Source: Tatumella sp. JGM118 | GTDB lineage: Bacteria; Pseudomonadota; Gammaproteobacteria; Enterobacterales; Enterobacteriaceae | DNA: 48,556 bases | Direction: 5' to 3' | Assembly (NCBI RefSeq): GCF_018257515.1 | Contig: NZ_JAERJR010000021.1 | Span: 1-48,556 of the forward strand | Shown here: in pieces, positions 1 through 8,332 of the stretch | Numbering within the stretch: position 1 is the first letter of the stretch | Layout of the letters: each line of letters begins with the position of its first letter | Notes under the pieces: generated by a model | Told to the model about the DNA's origin: nothing | Database searches by the model: none | Seen by the model: only the letters and a program-made list of their open reading frames with translations | Program-made: the position numbers and the translations under genes

Positions 1-86
1 CCAATACTGCCAATACTGCCAATACTGCCAATACTGCCAATACTGCCAATACTGCCAATACTGCCAATACTGCCAATACTGCCAAT
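1..86. repeat. Perfect 9-bp tandem repeat (CCAATACTG)n
   Basis: Nine complete and one partial copy of CCAATACTG run without any mismatch from the first base of the window. Because the unit is a multiple of three, each reading frame stays open: on the plus strand one frame gives Asn-Thr-Ala repeats and runs on to a TGA at 102-104. The array is cut by the window edge, so its true length is unknown. It may be the tail of a repeat-containing protein or an intergenic minisatellite. A sequence that begins exactly inside such an array may also mark an assembly break. Confidence 0.9.
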
Positions 87-104
87 GCTATCGGGAAGCC
101 GTGA
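3..104 (+). CDS. Possible C-terminal fragment of an Asn-Thr-Ala repeat protein (partial)
   Basis: The frame that starts at base 3 reads Asn-Thr-Ala repeatedly, then Asn-Ala-Ile-Gly-Lys-Pro, and stops at TGA 102-104. Only 33 codons are inside the window and no start is visible. The repeat alone cannot prove coding, because any stop-free 9-mer stays open in frame. If it is real, copy-number slippage would change the protein in steps of three residues without a frameshift. This is a tentative entry. Confidence 0.2.
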   Translation, partial: NTANTANTANTANTANTANTANTANTANAIGKP

Positions 105-1063
105 CCGTTAATAAGGGGGGCAGAGCATTATTACAGTTATAACAACCCTTAACCTTTATTCCGTTAATTAACTCCCCGGTATCTTCCGGCAGAGAATGAA
201 ATAACAGATATCCTGTGGACCTGAATAACATCAGCGAATAAAAAAGGTCTGCGTGGATAAAAAGAAGAGGAGCCTGTATTTAATTTGAATTCACAGGCTC
301 TGCGGAGGAGCTGCCGGTTATTCCGATGATCACCGGGGCCTGCCGGGGAGCCAGATTACTGCGAAACAAGAACCCCTCATGATATTCGGGTCCGCAGGAT
401 GCCCGGAAAGCAGAAAGTCACACGGCGTATCGCGCTGAATATTCCCGTACGTCGCTGCGGATAACCTTCTGTCCGATGATCCTGGCGGCAGGTCATCGCT
501 GTTCTGTTAGCATTCCGATAACTCACCGCTGTATGAAATGGCCCGGACTTTCCGGGCTTCGCCCTATCCATGAAATGAAGACGCCTCTTTCAGGCCGTCT
601 CTGGCGTTCAGCGGCAGCAGGGTATGACGTGGTGAGTTTTCCGGAAAAACGAGCGGTGAGGATATTTCTGCCAGCCTCTCCGCAGACTGCGGTCGCGTGA
701 CCGGGATGGCGCCTTAACGGGTAAAGATAAGGATGACATATCGTTATCAATGAACCGCCTTCCGGCCCGGAGACTACCTTATATATAACAGTGTTTCTGA
801 TGATTAAGCGCGGGCAGTAAGGGCACCGAGCCGCCCGGAGGACTTTTTCAGGTTTGCGGATCCTGGCTTTAATCCGATGTTAGTTAACGTAAAGGGACAG
901 ATTTTATCGCTGACAACCCTAGCCGAACTTCATAAAATCCGATAAATTACAGAAGTGATAAGTAATTGTTTATATATAACAATAAAGAATAACAAACTAA
1001 CTTCCCGTTCCGGACGACGGCTTCCGGTTCAGGTGCGTTGTTAGTTCTCAGCAAGGAACTCAG
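105..1063. other. Gene-poor stretch upstream of the ABC importer
   Basis: About 960 bases hold only short overlapping open frames on both strands, without convincing ribosome binding sites or recognisable products. Visible structure includes an 8-bp inverted repeat (GAGCCTGT at 270-277, ACAGGCTC at 293-300). Directly before the importer there is an AT-rich segment near 950-990 with TTGTT/AACAA arms around an ATATAT core (966-982), which could be part of the promoter or an operator. It may include decayed genes, but no family could be recognised. Confidence 0.5.
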
Positions 1064-2632
1064 ATGAAAAAAACATTGATAGGTCTCGCGCTGGCTATGA
1101 TGACGACGTCCATGGCCGCGTTCAGTGCAACTCCTCCAGACACGCTCGTTGTCGCCCAGTCTCTGGATGATGCTATCAGCTTCGATCCGGCACAGGGTTT
1201 TGAGCTGTCGACCGTACAAGCTTTTAACAGTCTTTATCAGCGCCTGTTGCAGTCTGATCCGTCCAATCCGGTGGATCTGCGTCCGACGCTGGCTTCCTCC
1301 TGGAAGGCGGGTGCGGATAATCGCAGCCTGGTGTTTACGCTGCGTGACGGCGCTAAATTTGCCAGCGGTAACCCTGTGCGTCCGGAAGATGTGATCTTCT
1401 CTCTGTCACGTGTGGTGAAACTGAATCTTGAGCCTTCCTTTATCCTGACGCAGTTAGGCTGGAACGCGAAGAACGTTGACAGCGAACTGACCAAAGTGAG
1501 TGATAATCAGGTTGCTATCCACTGGACCGCCGATGTCAGCCCGTCCTTTGTCCTGAGCCTGCTCTCTGCCCCGGTGGCCTCGATTGTCGATGAGAAAGAG
1601 GCCGATAGCCACCAGGTACAGGGTGATTTGGGTCACCAGTGGCTGAACACCCACTCCGCCGGCAGCGGCCCGTATCAGATCCGTCGCTATGTCCCGCATG
1701 AAGTTCTGCTGATGACCGCCAACCCGGACTCTCCGGCAGGGGCACCAAAGCTTAAAAATGTCCTGATTAAAAATGTCCCGGAAGTCGCCACCCGTCTCTT
1801 ACTGGTTGAGCAGGGCGATGCGGATATTGCCCGCAGTCTGGGCAGTGATCAGTTCAGTGCATTGAAAAACAAACCAGGTGTGAGACCGGTCGCCGTCCCT
1901 ATCGCATCGCTTTACTATTTATTGTTTAACGTGAAGTCCTCTCCGGTGATGGCTAACCCGGCATTCTGGGAAGCTGCACGTTATCTGTTTGATTATAATG
2001 GTATTGCGAATGATCTGCTCAGAGGTCAGTTCTCTGTGCATCAGACCTTCTTACCGGACGGTTACTTAGGTGCATTAAAAGAAACGCCATACACTTACAA
2101 CCCGGAAAAAGCGAAAGCGATTCTGGCGAAAGCCGGACTGAAGAATATCAGCTTTAGTCTGATCGTTAATAACCAGCCGCCTTATCTGGATATTGCCCAG
2201 GCATTGCAGGCGAGCTTTGCGAAAGCGGGCGTGAAGGTTACGTTGATCCCGGGGATCAGCAGTGAAATTACGGCGAAGATTTCCAGCCATAAATTCGATG
2301 CGACAGTCACGTCCTGGGGGCCTGACTATTTTGACCCGAACTCCAATGCGGCCGCTTTTGCGTCAAATCCTGAAGATGGCAGCAGTACGCTGGCAGCCCG
2401 TGCCGGCTGGCATATCCCTGCATTAACGGCAGAAACGAAGCAGGCCGTGGGTGAAAGCGATAATCAGCAACGTGCTGCGATGTATCAGAAACTGCAGCGT
2501 CAGGTACTGAAAAGTTCGCCTTATGTGATTGGTTTGCAGGCGCGTCAGCTGACCGCATTGCGCGATAACCTGAAAGGCTATCAGCAGGGTATGAACCCGG
2601 ATATGGTGTTCTACAACCAGGTGACGAAGTAA
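1064..2632 (+). CDS. ABC importer substrate-binding protein, family 5 (DppA/OppA/NikA type)
   Basis: This is a periplasmic solute-binding protein of the SBP_bac_5 family, which delivers peptides, nickel-ligand complexes or similar solutes to an ABC permease. It has 522 residues, the usual family length. The first ~22 residues are a Sec signal peptide (MKK, hydrophobic core, Ala-Phe-Ser-Ala end). The mature part has the typical opening (LVVAQSLDDAISFDPAQ), then LRPTLASSWKAG and the V-RPEDVIFSLSRV segment. AAGGA lies 9 bases before the ATG. It is the first gene of a five-gene operon and its TAA overlaps the next ATG by one base. The family is clear; the ligand cannot be read from the sequence. 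Confidence 0.9.
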   Translation: MKKTLIGLALAMMTTSMAAFSATPPDTLVVAQSLDDAISFDPAQGFELSTVQAFNSLYQRLLQSDPSNPVDLRPTLASSWKAGADNRSLVFTLRDGAKFASGNPVRPEDVIFSLSRVVKLNLEPSFILTQLGWNAKNVDSELTKVSDNQVAIHWTADVSPSFVLSLLSAPVASIVDEKEADSHQVQGDLGHQWLNTHSAGSGPYQIRRYVPHEVLLMTANPDSPAGAPKLKNVLIKNVPEVATRLLLVEQGDADIARSLGSDQFSALKNKPGVRPVAVPIASLYYLLFNVKSSPVMANPAFWEAARYLFDYNGIANDLLRGQFSVHQTFLPDGYLGALKETPYTYNPEKAKAILAKAGLKNISFSLIVNNQPPYLDIAQALQASFAKAGVKVTLIPGISSEITAKISSHKFDATVTSWGPDYFDPNSNAAAFASNPEDGSSTLAARAGWHIPALTAETKQAVGESDNQQRAAMYQKLQRQVLKSSPYVIGLQARQLTALRDNLKGYQQGMNPDMVFYNQVTK

Positions 2633-3684
2633 TGGCAACCACAGCGCAACCTTCGAGTCGCGCTGCGGGTTTGGGGCGGCTTGTACAGCGCCTCGCCGGT
2701 AACCTGTTATCACTGGTGGTGACACTTTTAGGTCTGCTGGCGTTTACCTTCACGCTGTCTCATCTTTCACCTGTCGATCCGGTGTTACAGCTGGTGGGGG
2801 ATCATGCGAGTGCGTCTACGTATGCGCAGGTCCGTCATCAGCTGGGGTTAGACCAGTCACTGCCCCGGCAGTTCTGGGATTACCTGAAGCAACTGGCCCA
2901 CGGTAATCTGGGGATTTCACAGAGCACCGGACAGCCGGTACTCAGTGATTTACTGCGGACTTTCCCGGCAACATTCACGCTGGCCACCTGTTCGCTGATT
3001 GTCGGTGCCATCTGCGGCATCAGCCTGGCGCTGATTTCGGTCTGGCGTCCGAAGAGCTGGATCGATCACCTGGCGCGGATTGTCTCTTTGCTGGGCTATT
3101 CTGTCCCGGTGTTCTGGTTCGGCCTGCTGGGCTTGTTGCTGTTTTATGCGGTGCTGCACTGGTCCGCCGGTCCCGGCCAACTGGATGATTTGTATACCTA
3201 TACACTGGAACCGAAAACAGGGATTGTGCTGATCGACAGCTGGTTGTCCGGTGATCGTGCCATGTTTATCAATGCATTAGCCCATCTGTGGCTACCGGTG
3301 GCGACGCTGGGATTATTATCCACTGCATCGATTACCCGCCTGTTACGCGCGACCTTACTGGAAGAGAACAGTAAAGAATATGTCACCCTCGCCCTGGCGA
3401 AAGGGGCAAGCCGCTGGCGCATTCTCTGGCATCATTTACTGCCGAATACCCGCGGAACTCTGATCACGGTGGTGATGCTGTCCTATGTCTCTCTGCTGGA
3501 AGGCTCCGTCTTAACAGAAAGCGTCTTTTCATGGCCCGGCATGGGACGTTATCTGACGAATGCGCTGTTTGCTGCTGATTTCCCTGCCATTCTGGGGACA
3601 ACCTTAGTAGTGGGTGCCTGTTTTATCCTGATCAATGCGCTGACTGATGCGCTGGTCTGGCTCACAGATCCGAGAACACGATGA
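2632..3684 (+). CDS. ABC importer permease, DppB/OppB family
   Basis: Inner-membrane permease, 350 residues, first of two that form the channel. Several hydrophobic segments are visible, starting with one near residues 24-45 and a group in the C-terminal two thirds. The cytoplasmic EAA-type loop that touches the ATPases is present around residues 253-272 (LAKGASRWRILWHHLLPN). The start overlaps the stop of the binding-protein gene (TAATG), which implies translational coupling. The length is slightly above the ~310-340 residues common for the family because of a longer polar N-terminus. Confidence 0.9.
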   Translation: MATTAQPSSRAAGLGRLVQRLAGNLLSLVVTLLGLLAFTFTLSHLSPVDPVLQLVGDHASASTYAQVRHQLGLDQSLPRQFWDYLKQLAHGNLGISQSTGQPVLSDLLRTFPATFTLATCSLIVGAICGISLALISVWRPKSWIDHLARIVSLLGYSVPVFWFGLLGLLLFYAVLHWSAGPGQLDDLYTYTLEPKTGIVLIDSWLSGDRAMFINALAHLWLPVATLGLLSTASITRLLRATLLEENSKEYVTLALAKGASRWRILWHHLLPNTRGTLITVVMLSYVSLLEGSVLTESVFSWPGMGRYLTNALFAADFPAILGTTLVVGACFILINALTDALVWLTDPRTR

Positions 3685-4532
3685 CTGAATTAACTTCCCG
3701 TTCATCTGCGACCCAATCCCGGCGCAGGATCCCGTTTTTACTGGCGCTTGGCTGCGGATTATTAACCGTGCTGGTGCTGGCGGCGATTTTTGCTCCCTGG
3801 CTGGCACCGTTTGACCCGAATGCACAGAATATGGCTGGCCGGTTACTGTCGCCGTCAGAACTCCACTGGCTGGGTACCGATAGCTTTGGCCGGGATCTGC
3901 TTTCCCGCGTGATTTACGGTACCCGTCCTACCCTGGTGCTGATCATCTTTATTCTGGTATTAACCGTCCCGGTCGGGATGGCGGTCGGGATGGCGGCAGG
4001 CTATTTAGGTGGCTGGACAGAACGCATCCTGATGCGTATTACCGATATTTTTCTGGCGCTGCCGAGTCTGGTGATTGCGCTGGCGATGGTGGCGGTACTT
4101 GGCCCGGGGCTACTGAACGGCGCCTTAGCGCTGGCACTGACCAGCTGGCCGCCGTTTGCCCGTCAGGCCCGGGCAGAAACCCAGCAGTTGCGCCGCAGTG
4201 ATTATCTGGCGGCGGCCAGGATGCAGGGGATCCGTGGTTTGCCGTTAATTCTGGGCCACATTTTACCGCTCTGTTTACCAAGTGCCGTCGTGCGCGCTGC
4301 GCTGAGCCTCGGGGGGATTATTCTGTCCGCCGCCGGCCTGGGCTTCCTGGGGATGGGGGTTCGTCCACCGACCGCGGAATGGGGATCCATGGTCGCGGAA
4401 GGCGGGAAAGTAATTTTCGACCAGTGGTGGGTAGCTGCTGCGCCGGGCGGGGCCATTTTGCTGGCCAGCCTGACCTTTAATTTCATTGGTGACGGTCTGC
4501 GAGACCGACTGGATAGCCGTCATGACAGTTGA
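3681..4532 (+). CDS. ABC importer permease, DppC/OppC family
   Basis: Second inner-membrane permease, 283 residues. The N-terminus has one membrane segment followed by the conserved WLGTDSFGRDLLSRVIYGTR stretch typical of DppC-type proteins. The EAA-like loop lies around residues 177-197 (AARMQGIRGLPLILGHILP). It starts at an ATGA overlap with the preceding permease gene and ends inside the next gene, so the five genes are expected to form one transcript. Confidence 0.92.
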   Translation: MTELTSRSSATQSRRRIPFLLALGCGLLTVLVLAAIFAPWLAPFDPNAQNMAGRLLSPSELHWLGTDSFGRDLLSRVIYGTRPTLVLIIFILVLTVPVGMAVGMAAGYLGGWTERILMRITDIFLALPSLVIALAMVAVLGPGLLNGALALALTSWPPFARQARAETQQLRRSDYLAAARMQGIRGLPLILGHILPLCLPSAVVRAALSLGGIILSAAGLGFLGMGVRPPTAEWGSMVAEGGKVIFDQWWVAAAPGGAILLASLTFNFIGDGLRDRLDSRHDS

Positions 4533-5361
4533 ATCGACACCTTTTATTATTGCGAATCAGTTATCCATCGGCCTGCCGCAAGGCCGTGCTCTGGTTGACG
4601 ACATCTCTTTTCGTCTGGGGCGTGAACGTGTGGCGCTGGTGGGCGAGTCGGGATCAGGGAAGTCACTGACGGCACGCAGTCTGATGGGGCTGCTGGCCCC
4701 GACGCTGACAGTGAATGCACAGGAACTGACGATTGCCGGGAATAATGCCCTGACTCTCACCCCGCGTGACTGGACCCGCTTACGTGGCGGTAAGGTCGCG
4801 ATGGTCATGCAGGACCCGAAATATGCCCTGAACCCCTCGCGCACCATTGGCTGGCAGGTGGAAGAACCGTTGATCCTGCACCGGTCACTCAGCCGCCGCC
4901 AGCGCCGGGAAAAAGTCCTCGAAATGCTGAATGCGGTAGGGCTGCCGAATCCGCAACAGCTGATTAAACGTTATCCTAATCAGCTGTCCGGCGGGATGGG
5001 GCAGCGTATTATGCTGGCGATAGCGCTGATCACCGATCCGGAGTTCCTGATTGCGGATGAACCGACTTCGGCGTTAGACCATCGTATGCGTGACCAGGTG
5101 CTGGCATTGATCCGCGAACTGGTATCACAACGGAATATGGGGCTGCTGCTGATCAGCCATGATTTACAGCAGGTCGCAGACCATTGTCAGCGTGTGATGG
5201 TGATGTATAAAGGGCGGATTCTGGATACTCTGCCGGCCTCAGAGCTGGCTAACGCCACCCATCCTTATACCCGTACCTTATGGGCCTGCCGGCCAGGCCT
5301 GGCGACGAAAGGTCAGCGCTTGCCTACCTTAGATCGTGCAGCACTGGAGGCGTTACCATGA
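4522..5361 (+). CDS. ABC importer ATPase, short DppD/NikD type
   Basis: First ATPase of the importer. Walker A is GESGSGKS near residues 40-47, the signature is LSGGMGQR near 155, Walker B is FLIADEPTSALD near 174, and the H-loop is ISHD near 210. The start chosen is the ATG at 4522, which leaves an 11-base overlap with the permease gene; an in-frame start at 4486 would add 12 unlikely residues and a 47-base overlap. With 279 residues it is shorter than DppD/OppD (~330) and lacks most of their C-terminal extension, so its size is closer to NikD or CntD. The stop overlaps the next ATG (ATGA). Confidence 0.9.
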   Translation: MTVESTPFIIANQLSIGLPQGRALVDDISFRLGRERVALVGESGSGKSLTARSLMGLLAPTLTVNAQELTIAGNNALTLTPRDWTRLRGGKVAMVMQDPKYALNPSRTIGWQVEEPLILHRSLSRRQRREKVLEMLNAVGLPNPQQLIKRYPNQLSGGMGQRIMLAIALITDPEFLIADEPTSALDHRMRDQVLALIRELVSQRNMGLLLISHDLQQVADHCQRVMVMYKGRILDTLPASELANATHPYTRTLWACRPGLATKGQRLPTLDRAALEALP

Positions 5362-6035
5362 GTGTTATCCGGCTGAATGGTGTGAATGTCTATCACCCGG
5401 AGGGCTATCACCTGCGCCAGGTGGTGGAAGGGGCCAGCCTTACTGTCGCTTCCGGCGAATGTTTTGGCCTGGTCGGTCCTTCCGGTTGCGGAAAATCTTC
5501 TCTTCTCTGGGTGATGGCGGGATTAAATCCTCACTGGCAGGGTGAAATGACTCTGGCGGGGACTGACGTTGTTCCGGGTAAAGCATTTACCGGGCAGCTG
5601 CGTCGTGATGTCCAAATGGTCTTCCAGGACCCGTATGCTTCGCTGCACCCGCGTCACCGGTTACGCCGTACACTGGCAGAACCGCTGAAACGGTTCGGTT
5701 TCGATAACATCGATGACCGGATCCGCCAGGGGTTCCGCGAGGTAGGGCTGGATACGGCGTTAATCGACCGTTACCCGCATCAGTTATCCGGCGGACAACG
5801 TCAGCGGGTGGCGATAGTCCGCGCATTGTTACTGCAGCCAAAGATCCTGCTGCTGGATGAACCAACCTCGGCGCTGGATATGTCAGTGCAGGCGGAAATC
5901 CTGAACCTGCTGAATGACCTGAAACAAAACAGTCAGCTGACCATGGTGCTGGTCAGTCATGACCCGGATGTGATTGACCATATGTGTGATCGCTCCGTGG
6001 TGATGAACGCCGGGCATCTGTCCCATACCGTCTGA
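5358..6035 (+). CDS. ABC importer ATPase, short DppF/NikE type
   Basis: Second ATPase, 225 residues from the ATG that overlaps the preceding stop (ATGA). Motifs are complete: Walker A GPSGCGKS near residue 40, Q-loop QDPYASLHPRH, signature LSGGQRQRVAI near 143, Walker B LLLDEPTSALD near 164, and SHD near 200. The QDP-LHPRH pattern is typical of DppF/OppF/NikE proteins. It ends soon after the H-loop, so the oligopeptide-type C-terminal domain is absent. An upstream in-frame start at 5280 would overlap the preceding gene by 82 bases and is less likely. Confidence 0.9.
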   Translation: MSVIRLNGVNVYHPEGYHLRQVVEGASLTVASGECFGLVGPSGCGKSSLLWVMAGLNPHWQGEMTLAGTDVVPGKAFTGQLRRDVQMVFQDPYASLHPRHRLRRTLAEPLKRFGFDNIDDRIRQGFREVGLDTALIDRYPHQLSGGQRQRVAIVRALLLQPKILLLDEPTSALDMSVQAEILNLLNDLKQNSQLTMVLVSHDPDVIDHMCDRSVVMNAGHLSHTV

Positions 6036-6048
6036 TTGCCCGGCATCG

Positions 6049-6078
6049 CCCCGGGGTAAGTCAGTGCTTATCCCGGGG
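6049..6078 (+). terminator. Strong hairpin behind the ABC operon
   Basis: CCCCGGGGTAAG (6049-6060) pairs with CTTATCCCGGGG (6067-6078) with one G-T pair, giving a 12-bp stem with a 6-base loop 13 bases after the last stop codon. There is no T-run, so it may work as a transcript-end stabiliser or a weak terminator. Confidence 0.5.
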
Positions 6079-6457
6079 AAAGCGGCACCATGTTTAACGC
6101 CTTATTCCCGCCGATACGTCCCTTGCGACTTTCTTTTCCCCTGTCATCCACCCCCCGATAGTGTTCTGACGTCAGTGCCTGTTCCTTACCACCCGTCATA
6201 GGGTTAACCATATTGTGCAGGGCTGCTATACCGCGAAACCCTGTTTGCGGCAAAGGCGGTTACCAACCGGAGAGCCTGATGTCTGCCCTGAGCTGACCCG
6301 GGCGGAGAGCAGGAGTGATACCCGTTTACCGCATGGAAATATCGCCGCAGGGAGTTCCGGGGCCGGTAGCGGGATGCAGAAAGAAAAAGGCGATCGGTTC
6401 ACGGGTGTCAGAACGACAAAGGGGACAGAGGGAAGCAATACTGGCCGGAGAGCAGAT

Positions 6458-6485
6458 AAAAAAACGCCGGGCAAGATGCCCGGCG
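6458..6485 (-). terminator. Rho-independent terminator of the proP-like gene
   Basis: CGCCGGGC (6465-6472) and GCCCGGCG (6478-6485) form an 8-bp stem with a 5-base loop. A run of seven A on the plus strand (6458-6464) becomes the T-run after the stem on the minus strand. It lies 16 bases behind the stop codon of the MFS gene. Confidence 0.9.
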
Positions 6486-6501
6486 GGAATGACCGCGAAA
6501 A

Positions 6502-7974
6502 TTACTGGGGTGTCGCGTTTTTCGGGTCAGTTTTTTTATTGCGGCGCTGGAGCTTTTTGATCAGGTTCAGCGCTTCTGCTTTGGTGGCAACCGCAGGGGT
6601 TGAGCCACGCAGAGGCTTACGGGCTGTTTCACGCAGGGTAAATACGGTGATCAGACCAATTGCCCCGGCAGCCATCAGGTAGTAAGCCGGGATCATCAGG
6701 TTATGTGTTTTCTCAACCAGCCATGCGGTCAGCAACGGTGTCGTACCACCGAACAGTGAGACGGACAGGTTAAAACCGATCGCCAGGGCACTGTAACGAA
6801 TATCGGTGGTAAATAATGCCGGCAAGGTGGCAGGCATGGTGCCGCTGAAACAGGTATGGACGAAGCCAAGAATGATCAGACCGAAAAAGACGCCCCACAT
6901 GCTGCCGGAACCGATCAGCATCAGGCAGGGAATGGACAGAATAATCAGACCCAGTGCCCCCGCGGCAATCACCGGACGACGACCGACTTTATCTGTCCAG
7001 TGGCCCCAGAACAGGGTCAGAGGCATCATTACAAACATCACCACCATCACCAGGATCAGGCTGCTCAGCTCACTCAGACCCAGAATACCGGTCAGGTAGC
7101 TTGGCATATAGGATGTCAGCATGTAGTTGGACACATTGAACAGCAATACCAGACCGATACATTTCAGCATCTGGGCGCGGTATTTGTGCATCATCTGGAA
7201 CAGACCCAGACGAGGCTTGCTGTGCTCAAGGGCTTCCTGTTTTTCCATGTGTTGCTGGAATGCCGGCGTTTCTTCCAGTTTTAAACGCACATACAAACCG
7301 AACAGGCCGAGCGGTGCGGCAATAAAGAACGGAATTCTCCATCCCCAGTCCAGCATGGTCTGAGCAGGCATCACGGAAGTCAGCCCTGTCACCAGACCGG
7401 CACCCAGCAGATAGCCGCCCAGGGTACCGAATTCCAGGAAACTCCCCATAAATCCACGGCGCTTATCGGTGGAGTATTCAGCAATAAAGGTCGCAGCACC
7501 CCCATACTCCCCGCCGGTAGAGAAGCCCTGCAGCAGACGGGCGGCCAGTAACAGGAGAGGGGCCATGATGCCGATACTGTTATAGGAAGGGATCAGCCCG
7601 ATACAGAAGGTCCCGATGGCCATCATAATCATGGTGATCGCCAGAATTTTCTGGCGACCATAGCGGTCTCCCAGCGGGCCAAAGACCATGCCGCCTAAAG
7701 GACGCACCAGGAAGGCGGCAGCGAAGGTACCGAAGGTGGCGATAAGCTGGGCAGCTGCGCTGGTATCTGCAAAAAAGACTTTACCGATGGTGACAGCCAG
7801 ATAGCTGAACACACCAAAGTCGAACCATTCCATGGCATTACCCAGGGCAGCAGCGCCGACGGCGCGCTTCAGCATATCGTTATCGACGATAGTAATATCA
7901 TCGACCGTCAGCTCTTTCGGTTGTTTTTTATTCCAGAAGGGCTTCTTCTGTTTTTCTGTTGTATTGCTCGTCAT
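6502..7974 (-). CDS. proP: ProP-like proton symporter for glycine betaine/proline (MFS, MHS family)
   Basis: Inner-membrane carrier of 490 residues that closely follows E. coli ProP, an osmosensory H+ symporter for proline, betaine and related osmolytes. Conserved blocks are LGNAMEWFDFGVF (44-56), GDRYGRQKILAIT after the second membrane segment (102-114), GGEYGGA (154-160), DWGWRIPFFIA and the IRYSALA segment in the C-terminal half. The C-terminal tail is short and basic (KKLQRRNKKTDPK) and lacks the long antiparallel coiled coil that tunes osmotic activation in E. coli ProP. It is monocistronic with its own terminator. Related MHS carriers of other substrates cannot be fully excluded. Confidence 0.82.
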   Translation of the reverse strand: MTSNTTEKQKKPFWNKKQPKELTVDDITIVDNDMLKRAVGAAALGNAMEWFDFGVFSYLAVTIGKVFFADTSAAAQLIATFGTFAAAFLVRPLGGMVFGPLGDRYGRQKILAITMIMMAIGTFCIGLIPSYNSIGIMAPLLLLAARLLQGFSTGGEYGGAATFIAEYSTDKRRGFMGSFLEFGTLGGYLLGAGLVTGLTSVMPAQTMLDWGWRIPFFIAAPLGLFGLYVRLKLEETPAFQQHMEKQEALEHSKPRLGLFQMMHKYRAQMLKCIGLVLLFNVSNYMLTSYMPSYLTGILGLSELSSLILVMVVMFVMMPLTLFWGHWTDKVGRRPVIAAGALGLIILSIPCLMLIGSGSMWGVFFGLIILGFVHTCFSGTMPATLPALFTTDIRYSALAIGFNLSVSLFGGTTPLLTAWLVEKTHNLMIPAYYLMAAGAIGLITVFTLRETARKPLRGSTPAVATKAEALNLIKKLQRRNKKTDPKNATPQ

Positions 7975-8332
7975 AGAGTCCTCAAAACGTGATCAATGAG
8001 GGCGTCGCATAGCTTTCGTTGCCATTAAAAAAACTGATAATAAGTGAAGGGAATGAAAGCTATAAGAAGCCAGTGATGCGGGCTTAAATCAGGTCAATGC
8101 TTATTGACATATATTTACCTTAGTATAATGACGCTATATATATCAAGTTTCTGACCGGAATTGCTGAATATTTCTTCATGAATGGAGTGATATACCGTCA
8201 TATGGATAATATTAAGGATATATCACTGCCATATAACTGGCGGTGCAGGACAACTGTGCTGCCTGCAGCCAGCCCGATCCGTTTACGCGGCGTATTCCTG
8301 CTAAAACTGAGTGATCCTGATCGCCTGATTAA
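7975..8332. other. AT-rich intergenic region upstream of the proP-like gene
   Basis: About 360 bases lie between the start of the proP-like gene and the end of the LysR gene; both are read on the minus strand, so this should hold the promoter of the carrier gene. On the plus strand TTGACA (8104-8109) and TATAAT (8124-8129) are both perfect consensus hexamers, but the 14-base spacer is too short for normal sigma-70 use. GTGATATA (8187-8194) and TATATCAC (8219-8226) form an inverted repeat. No small gene is convincing. Confidence 0.45.

Larger units (their letters stand above)
6036..6501. other. Intergenic stretch between two convergent units
   Basis: These 466 bases separate the ABC operon from the oppositely oriented MFS gene. 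They contain a strong hairpin just behind the operon and a clear terminator for the MFS gene, both listed separately. Open frames here are short or run antisense into the MFS gene, and none resembles a known family. Confidence 0.6.

Noticed and set aside
1-86. CRISPR array
   Set aside because: The repeat unit is 9 bp without spacers, so it is a simple tandem repeat.
6215-6682. A 155-residue plus-strand frame behind the ABC operon
   Set aside because: It runs through the terminator of the proP-like gene and then antisense to that gene; no ribosome binding site or homology is visible.
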